Positions 13,333 to 17,301 of a stretch of 17,301 nucleotides of DNA are shown here, in pieces. A program made the position numbers and the translations under genes. This DNA is from Actinomycetota bacterium (lineage in GTDB: Bacteria > Actinomycetota > Geothermincolia > Fen-727 > Anoxymicrobiaceae), in assembly GCA_016649525.1 (NCBI GenBank), contig JAENXM010000009.1:1-17301 (forward strand), in the 5' to 3' direction. Within the stretch, counting starts at the first letter, position 1. Each line of letters begins with the position of its first letter. The notes under the pieces were generated by a model. It was given only the letters and a program-made list of their open reading frames with translations, searched no databases and was not told the DNA's origin.

Positions 13333-14358
13333 ATGCTTGATAGGTATTTCGCAGTTCTGGAAAAGAAAAAGTTCGCCGTACACTGGGTCATGCGGTCGGT
13401 GGGGTGCGGGATCGATGACCCCGCCTCAGCGTCCGAGGAAGAGCTCAGAGCCGCAAACAAGGCCGGGACGGCCGATTTCCGCGTTCTCAAGGAGGGAGCC
13501 GCGGATGTGGAACTCGAGCAACGGGAGGAGGGCAGCCTGCTAGACCTGAAGCTCGAGCTCTCGCGCCGGATGCTCACCCACTGCGCGTTCTGCGAGAGGC
13601 GCTGCGGGGTCGACAGGACGACAGAATCGAGTGGTTTCTGCGGTGTGGGAGCGCAGTCTCGCTACAGCTCCGATTTCCTTCACATGGGGGAGGAAGCCGA
13701 GCTCGTCCCGAGCCACACCATCTTCTTCTCGGGCTGCACCTTCCGCTGCGCGTACTGCCAGAACTGGGATATCGCCATGCACCCCGAGTCGGGACGCTGG
13801 GCGGAGCCGGCGATGCTTTCGGGGGTCCTGCTGGAAGGATTATCGCAGGGCTCACGCAACGCGAACTTCGTGGGGGGCAACCCGGACCCCAACCTTCACA
13901 CGATTCTGGAGACCATAAAGCTGGTCGGGCACGGGGGGAGGTTCCTCCCGATGGTCTGGAACTCCAACATGTACACCTCTTCCGAGTCGATGGAGATCCT
14001 GGAGGGCGTCATCGACGTGTTCCTCGGGGACTTCCGCTACGGAAACGACGGGTGCGCCAAAGAGCTGTCGGACGTGGATGACTACTTCGAGGTTGTCTCG
14101 CGCAACTTCAAGACGGCCTACGGGTCGGCCGAGGTGATGCTCAGACATCTCGTTCTGCCGGGCCACCTGGAGTGCTGCACGCGGCCGATAATGGAGTGGG
14201 TGCGCGATAATATCCCCGGGGTCTATTTCAACCTCATGTTCCAGTACCGGCCGGAGTACCGGGCGAACCTTTTCCCGGAGATGAACCGCCGGCTCTCCGT
14301 GGATGAGAGGCAAAAGGCTATCCAGATGGCAGCGGAGTACGGGGTAGCGATCTCCTAG
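13333..14358 (+). CDS. PflX-like radical SAM protein (pyruvate formate-lyase-activase-related)
   Basis: The 341-residue product has the radical SAM cluster motif CTFRCAYC (C135, C139, C142), whose cysteines hold the 4Fe-4S cluster that cleaves S-adenosylmethionine. It lies in FFSGCTFRCAYCQNWD, characteristic of the PflX/COG1313 group. An N-terminal cysteine set (C84, C87, C91, C103, in HCAFCERRCGVDR and GFCG) may bind a second metal. GGNPDPN at 181-187 takes the place of the GGE motif. The N-terminal 75 residues precede the family core and are less conserved-looking. The substrate is unknown; a role as glycyl-radical-enzyme activase is not proven for this group, and no partner enzyme lies nearby. 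Start ATG 13333 lacks a ribosome-binding site and sits just after a TATAAT box, so leaderless translation is likely. Confidence 0.88.
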   Translation: MLDRYFAVLEKKKFAVHWVMRSVGCGIDDPASASEEELRAANKAGTADFRVLKEGAADVELEQREEGSLLDLKLELSRRMLTHCAFCERRCGVDRTTESSGFCGVGAQSRYSSDFLHMGEEAELVPSHTIFFSGCTFRCAYCQNWDIAMHPESGRWAEPAMLSGVLLEGLSQGSRNANFVGGNPDPNLHTILETIKLVGHGGRFLPMVWNSNMYTSSESMEILEGVIDVFLGDFRYGNDGCAKELSDVDDYFEVVSRNFKTAYGSAEVMLRHLVLPGHLECCTRPIMEWVRDNIPGVYFNLMFQYRPEYRANLFPEMNRRLSVDERQKAIQMAAEYGVAIS

Positions 14359-14361
14359 CGG

Positions 14362-14379
14362 CTTCCGCAGCGCCGGAAG
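14362..14379. terminator. Short hairpin between convergent genes
   Basis: CTTCCG and CGGAAG form a 6-bp stem with a 6-nt loop, 3 nt after the radical SAM gene stop and 4 nt before the stop of the convergent membrane-protein gene. There is no T-run on either side, so termination is only a possibility. Confidence 0.3.
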
Positions 14380-14383
14380 AGCT

Positions 14384-14767
14384 TCAGGGCTCGTGGGGGA
14401 TCCTGACCCGGTCGGGGTTTATGTCGCAGGCAGCGGACTTAGCACCCATGTCCTTGAAAATCTTGACGATGTCGTCTTCCTTGGTGAGCGGGTTGATGTC
14501 GCGCTTCTTCAGTTCCTCCTTCGGGATGCGGATCCCCACATAGACGTAGTTCGCGTTCTTGACCGCGTCGGCTATCTTGTAATACGAGCGATACCTGGGG
14601 AAGTACTGCACCAGCATCACGATGAATATTATGAGCGCTACCAGTGTCAAACTGAGGAGGTATACCCCGAAGCTGACCTTGATCGGCCCCTGCCTGTCAT
14701 AGGGGCCGCCCCCCGACGTCTGTGGGTCTCCCCGGTCCATCTGTGCTCTAAATTTATCTTTCTTCAT
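14384..14767 (-). CDS. Small single-span membrane protein, unknown function
   Basis: The 127-residue product has a polar, Gly/Pro-containing N terminus (residues 1-30), one membrane helix at 31-55 (VSFGVYLLSLTLVALIIFIV), and a C-terminal domain of about 70 residues with YYKIADAVKNANYVYV and a Lys/Asp-rich helical stretch. The family is not recognised. Start ATG 14765-14767 has AAAGGGG 7 nt upstream. The gene is divergent from htrA across 154 bp and convergent with the radical SAM gene, so it is probably a single-gene transcript. One cysteine (C114) is present; no enzymatic motif is seen. Confidence 0.75.
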   Translation of the reverse strand: MKKDKFRAQMDRGDPQTSGGGPYDRQGPIKVSFGVYLLSLTLVALIIFIVMLVQYFPRYRSYYKIADAVKNANYVYVGIRIPKEELKKRDINPLTKEDDIVKIFKDMGAKSAACDINPDRVRIPHEP

Positions 14768-14859
14768 AGGTCAACCCCTTTCAGGAACGTTCGCCGATCC
14801 GCCTGCGTCATAGTGAAGGAAACCGAGGTCGGGTGCCTGTATGGGTGTGTTAGAATCTA

Positions 14860-14887
14860 TTGTCGGTATCATGTTTTTGAGTATATG
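14860..14887 (+). promoter_or_regulatory. Candidate promoter for htrA
   Basis: TTGTCG (14860-14865) and TATATG (14882-14887) are 16 bp apart, each matching consensus at four positions. It lies in the 154-bp divergent spacer, 35 nt upstream of the htrA start. Another -10-like TAGAAT at 14851-14856 is a competing possibility. Confidence 0.3.
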
Positions 14888-14921
14888 AAAATTGACGTTG
14901 GCAAACAAGGAGGAGAAAGTA

Positions 14922-16289
14922 ATGGGTGCGAGCGAGGGGAAAGGAGAGCCCCCGGTGCCGGGAGGAGCGCGTCCCGGCGATTACAGTGCCCCGGGGTCGG
15001 GTGAAGGAGTCCAGGGAACGCCCGGTCCGGAAAGTCACGGCGCGCCGGTTGGTGGGATTCCGCCGTTGACACCCGGTGAGGGCGGCGGAAGCCAGCCGCC
15101 GGTCGAGTTCATGCCCCTGCCGAAGCGTTCGGATTCGAGGAAGAGGAAAGGAAAGGGCGGCGTATTTCTGATCGCGTTGGTGGCCGCGATAATCGGGGCG
15201 CTCATCGTGCTCGTTGCATTCCCGCTGGCGTTCGGCGTCAATCCCTGGGACCTGGTGAGGGGCAGGGTCAAGAAGGTGGGTGTCTCGCTGAGCACGCCAA
15301 AAGAGACCGTGAAGATAGTGAGTCCCACCCAGGGGGCGGTAAACGTAGCCGTCGTAGCCAAGAAAGCGATCCCTTCCATCGTGAATATCGATATAAGGAC
15401 CGCTCCGCAGCAGGGGCCGTTCTTCGACATCGGCCCGCAGGAGGGGACCGGCTCCGGAGTCATCTATTCCGAGGACGGCTACATCCTGACAAACAATCAC
15501 GTAGTGCAGGACGCCCAGGATATAACGGTGACCCTGGCCAGCGGCGAGGAGCTGAAAGGTAAAAACGTCGGCTCTGACCCGGAGAACGACATTGCGGTCG
15601 TGAAAATCGATAAGACCGGCCTCCCCACCCTTAAAGTGGGAAATTCCGATAACCTGGTGGTCGGCGAACTGTCGGTGGCCGTCGGCAGCCCATTCGGTTT
15701 CGAGCAGAGCGTTACGGCGGGCATCATAAGCGCCCTGCACAGGAGCATCTCGGCAGCGTCCACCCAGGGTCAGATTACGACCCTTACCGACCTCATCCAG
15801 ACCGATGCCGCCATAAACCCGGGAAACTCCGGCGGGGCTCTCTGCGATTCTGCGGGCAGACTCGTAGGTATTAATGCGGTCATTGCGTCTGCCTCGGGCG
15901 GCTCGGAGGGGGTCGGCTTCGCGATACCGATAAATACCGCGAAGACGGTGGCGGATGCCATAATAGCCGGGCGGCCGGTTTCCCATCCTTACATGGGCCT
16001 GCTGGGGCAGTCCATCAACCAGGAGATAGCGACGCAGTACGGCCTGCCCGTGAGCAAGGGTGCATACGCGACGCGCGTCGTAGCGGATGGGCCCGCTGGA
16101 AAGGCGGGGATCAAGAGTGGGGACATAATAGTCGCGGTGGACGATAAACCCGTGAACTCGATGGACGACCTCATCGGGGAGATACGCAGCAGGGGCGTCG
16201 GGGCCAAGATGAGTGTCACCTACTACTCGGGCAATGACAAGAAGACCGTCGATGTGACCCTGGAAGAGAAACCCAAGACCATACAATAA
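14922..16289 (+). CDS. Membrane-anchored HtrA/DegP-like serine protease with PDZ domain
   Basis: The 455-residue protein degrades or clips misfolded envelope proteins outside the membrane. Residues 1-70 are a Gly/Pro-rich cytoplasmic tail and 79-104 a single membrane helix. The trypsin-like domain spans about 140-345 with the triad H193 (LTNNHVV), D223 (ENDIAVV) and S303 (GNSGGAL). A PDZ domain spans about 355-450 (MGLLGQ start, AGIKSGDII near 395-403). The plan of tail, helix, protease and one PDZ matches Gram-positive and actinobacterial HtrA. A frame start at TTG 14892 is possible, but ATG 14922-14924 has a perfect AAGGAGG (14907-14913) at 8 nt and is chosen. It is followed directly by a GGGGTCAGG element and then argS. 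A long antisense frame covers the gene but shows no conserved features. Confidence 0.95.
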   Translation: MGASEGKGEPPVPGGARPGDYSAPGSGEGVQGTPGPESHGAPVGGIPPLTPGEGGGSQPPVEFMPLPKRSDSRKRKGKGGVFLIALVAAIIGALIVLVAFPLAFGVNPWDLVRGRVKKVGVSLSTPKETVKIVSPTQGAVNVAVVAKKAIPSIVNIDIRTAPQQGPFFDIGPQEGTGSGVIYSEDGYILTNNHVVQDAQDITVTLASGEELKGKNVGSDPENDIAVVKIDKTGLPTLKVGNSDNLVVGELSVAVGSPFGFEQSVTAGIISALHRSISAASTQGQITTLTDLIQTDAAINPGNSGGALCDSAGRLVGINAVIASASGGSEGVGFAIPINTAKTVADAIIAGRPVSHPYMGLLGQSINQEIATQYGLPVSKGAYATRVVADGPAGKAGIKSGDIIVAVDDKPVNSMDDLIGEIRSRGVGAKMSVTYYSGNDKKTVDVTLEEKPKTIQ

Positions 16290-16294
16290 AGGGT

Positions 16295-16310
16295 GGGGTC
16301 AGGTCTTGAA
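16295..16310 (+). repeat. GGGGTCAGGTCTTGAA element after htrA
   Basis: This 16-bp sequence begins 5 nt after the htrA stop. It shares GGGGTCAGG with the core of the inverted repeat at 2654-2688, which also follows a stop codon in the sense direction. From memory, similar sequences occur as dispersed intergenic repeats in various bacteria, some near REP-associated (Y1-type) transposases; I could not check this here. Confidence 0.4.
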
Positions 16311-16335
16311 CCGTCAATCAATAACCATCATTAAG

Positions 16336-16354
16336 CCCGGCCTCTCAGGCCGGG
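16336..16354 (+). terminator. GC-rich hairpin downstream of htrA
   Basis: CCCGGCCT and AGGCCGGG form a perfect 8-bp stem with a 3-nt loop. No T-run follows, so it is either a weak terminator of htrA or part of a folded spacer upstream of argS. Confidence 0.4.
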
Positions 16355-16362
16355 ACCGGTCA

Positions 16363-16400
16363 ACCGGGCTAAGAGCCCGGTCTAAAAGAGCCCGGTCTAA
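16363..16400 (+). repeat. 15-bp tandem duplication with alternative hairpins ahead of argS
   Basis: AAGAGCCCGGTCTAA occurs twice head-to-tail at 16371-16385 and 16386-16400, ending at the argS start region. ACCGGGCT at 16363-16370 pairs perfectly over 8 bp with AGCCCGGT in either copy (16374-16381 or 16389-16396), giving two mutually exclusive hairpins. The more distal one would bring the argS start close to a stem base. Confidence 0.6.
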
Positions 16401-16405
16401 ATGTT

Positions 16406-17301
16406 ATGGCAAGAGAAAGAATCATCGCGCTAATCGAGGATGCGCTTTCGAACGCTGTTGAGCGCGGCCTGCTGCCCCCGGTGGAGGTAAGGCGGATAGA
16501 GCTCGATCGCCCCAAGCGCAGGGAGCACGGAGACTGGGCGACCAACATCGCCCTGGACCTCGCTTCAAGACTCGGCAGAGACCCAAAAGAGATCGCGGAG
16601 GCGATTGCGGGCTCACTGGAAGCTCATCCCGATGTGATATCCAGTGTAGAGGTCGCCGGACGCGGCTTCATCAACTTCCACCTGAGCGCCTCTTTTATCC
16701 GGGAGGTGCTACTCGACATCCAGAGGACAGGTCCGGAATTCGGCTCGTCTGATGCCGGCGGAGGGGAGAAGGTCCAGGTCGAGTTCGTCAGCGCGAACCC
16801 TGTTGGGCCGCTCCACGTCGGGCACGGGCGGTGGGCGGCGCTCGGCGACACGCTGGCCGGTGTGATGAGCCATGCCGGCTACCTTGTCGAGCGTGAGTTC
16901 TACATAAACGATTACGGGACGCAGATAAACAACTTCGGCCGCTCGATATCGGCGCGGTACATGGAGCTCTCGGGCGGCGAGTTCGAGTTTCCCGAGGGCG
17001 GATACGCCGGGCAGTACATAATCGATATAGCGCGGCGCATAAGGGACGAGCACGGCGACGAGTTCAAGGACCTTCCGGAAGAGCGCAGGGTCGAACTGTT
17101 CATCGAGATGGAGTATCCGCGCATGCTCGAGTCCATAGAAAGGGCCCTGACCAGCATGGGGGTGGAGTTCGATGTCTGGTTTAGCGAGCGCGACCTTTAC
17201 GGGCGCGGAGAGGTCGAGCGGACACTCTCAGAGCTGGAGTCGAGCGGCGAAGCGTACCGGGACGAGGGTGCGCTCTGGCTTCGCACTACCAGGTACGGCG
17301 A
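16406..17301 (+). CDS. argS: Arginyl-tRNA synthetase (N-terminal part, runs off the edge)
   Basis: The visible 298 codons begin MARERIIALIEDALSNAVE. Residues 1-100 form the N-terminal domain that recognises the tRNA-Arg D-loop (HGDWATNIAL and VAGRGFINFHL are typical). SANPVGPLHVGHGR at about 129-142 contains the class I HIGH motif as HVGH. REFYINDYGTQINNF follows and is strongly ArgRS-like. The KMSK region and the C-terminal anticodon-binding domain lie beyond the window. The start ATG 16406-16408 has no ribosome-binding site, being preceded by hairpins and the tandem repeat. Another ATG at 16401, out of frame, opens only a 10-codon frame. The enzyme charges tRNA-Arg in the cytoplasm. It follows htrA by 116 bp. 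Confidence 0.96.
   Translation, partial: MARERIIALIEDALSNAVERGLLPPVEVRRIELDRPKRREHGDWATNIALDLASRLGRDPKEIAEAIAGSLEAHPDVISSVEVAGRGFINFHLSASFIREVLLDIQRTGPEFGSSDAGGGEKVQVEFVSANPVGPLHVGHGRWAALGDTLAGVMSHAGYLVEREFYINDYGTQINNFGRSISARYMELSGGEFEFPEGGYAGQYIIDIARRIRDEHGDEFKDLPEERRVELFIEMEYPRMLESIERALTSMGVEFDVWFSERDLYGRGEVERTLSELESSGEAYRDEGALWLRTTRYG

Noticed and set aside
14850..16286. A 478-codon minus-strand open frame opposite htrA
   Set aside because: It mirrors the codon pattern of the GC-rich htrA gene, shows no domain-like segments, no signal and no ribosome-binding site. The plus strand has an intact catalytic triad and PDZ domain.
16371..16400. CRISPR-like direct repeats
   Set aside because: There are only two copies, 15 bp each and adjacent with no spacer between them, and no cas genes nearby.
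16290..16405. T-box leader for argS
   Set aside because: There is no AGGGTGGNACCGCG-like T-box sequence and no specifier-loop arrangement; the stems are short simple inverted repeats.

Overview
The window reads as a moderately GC-rich bacterial chromosome segment of about 17 kb. It carries a tRNA-Ser, GTG and TTG starts next to strong Shine-Dalgarno sequences, a PflX-type radical SAM protein, a DUF3842/CooT pair and a Ni/Co ECF transporter. That mix fits an anaerobe, perhaps of a deep actinobacterial or other Gram-positive-like lineage. The taxonomic guess is inference. There is no phage, insertion sequence or CRISPR array.

Layout. (1) Positions 1-831, minus: the N-terminal 277 codons of a multi-membrane-span sensor, cut by the left edge and more AT-rich than its surroundings. 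(2) Positions 969-7443, mostly minus: a cell-surface region. It runs from a promoter at about 7500 through a frameshifted zinc-ribbon mini-gene, a single-span membrane protein with an NTF2-like and two beta-rich outer domains, a two-blade YCF48/BNR remnant, and an 890-aa secreted propeller-IPT-four-module protein. A terminator follows, then a 523-aa secreted protein built of four modules of the same family. (3) Positions 7650-7742, plus: tRNA-Ser(GGA), preceded by a structured stretch and followed by an orphan extended -10 promoter. (4) Positions 7975-8886, minus: a response regulator with a degenerate GGDEF domain. (5) Positions 8952-13241, minus: trxB, DUF3842 and cooT with overlapping ends, then a near-consensus promoter, a hairpin-rich leader, and the overlapping genes cbiM, PDGLE/cbiN-like, cbiQ and cbiO. 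(6) Positions 13333-14358, plus: the PflX-like radical SAM protein, probably on a nearly leaderless mRNA. (7) Positions 14384-14767, minus: a small membrane protein of unknown function. (8) Positions 14922-16289, plus: a membrane-anchored HtrA/DegP-type protease. (9) Positions 16406 to the right edge, plus: argS, cut by the edge, behind a hairpin-rich spacer with a 15-bp tandem duplication.

How the genes fit together. Region 5 is the most coherent functional unit: a Ni/Co ECF importer beside a CooT nickel-binding protein, DUF3842 and a thioredoxin reductase, which suggests metal supply for anaerobic metalloenzymes. The starts supported by ribosome-binding sites place His2 and His67 in CbiM and Cys2 in CooT exactly where these families bind metal. 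Region 2 looks like an envelope or surface-display locus whose two large proteins share an unnamed module of about 100 residues, present eight times. Two genes (the 890-aa protein and htrA) carry a GGGGTCAGG-containing element directly after their stop codons, a possible dispersed repeat family.
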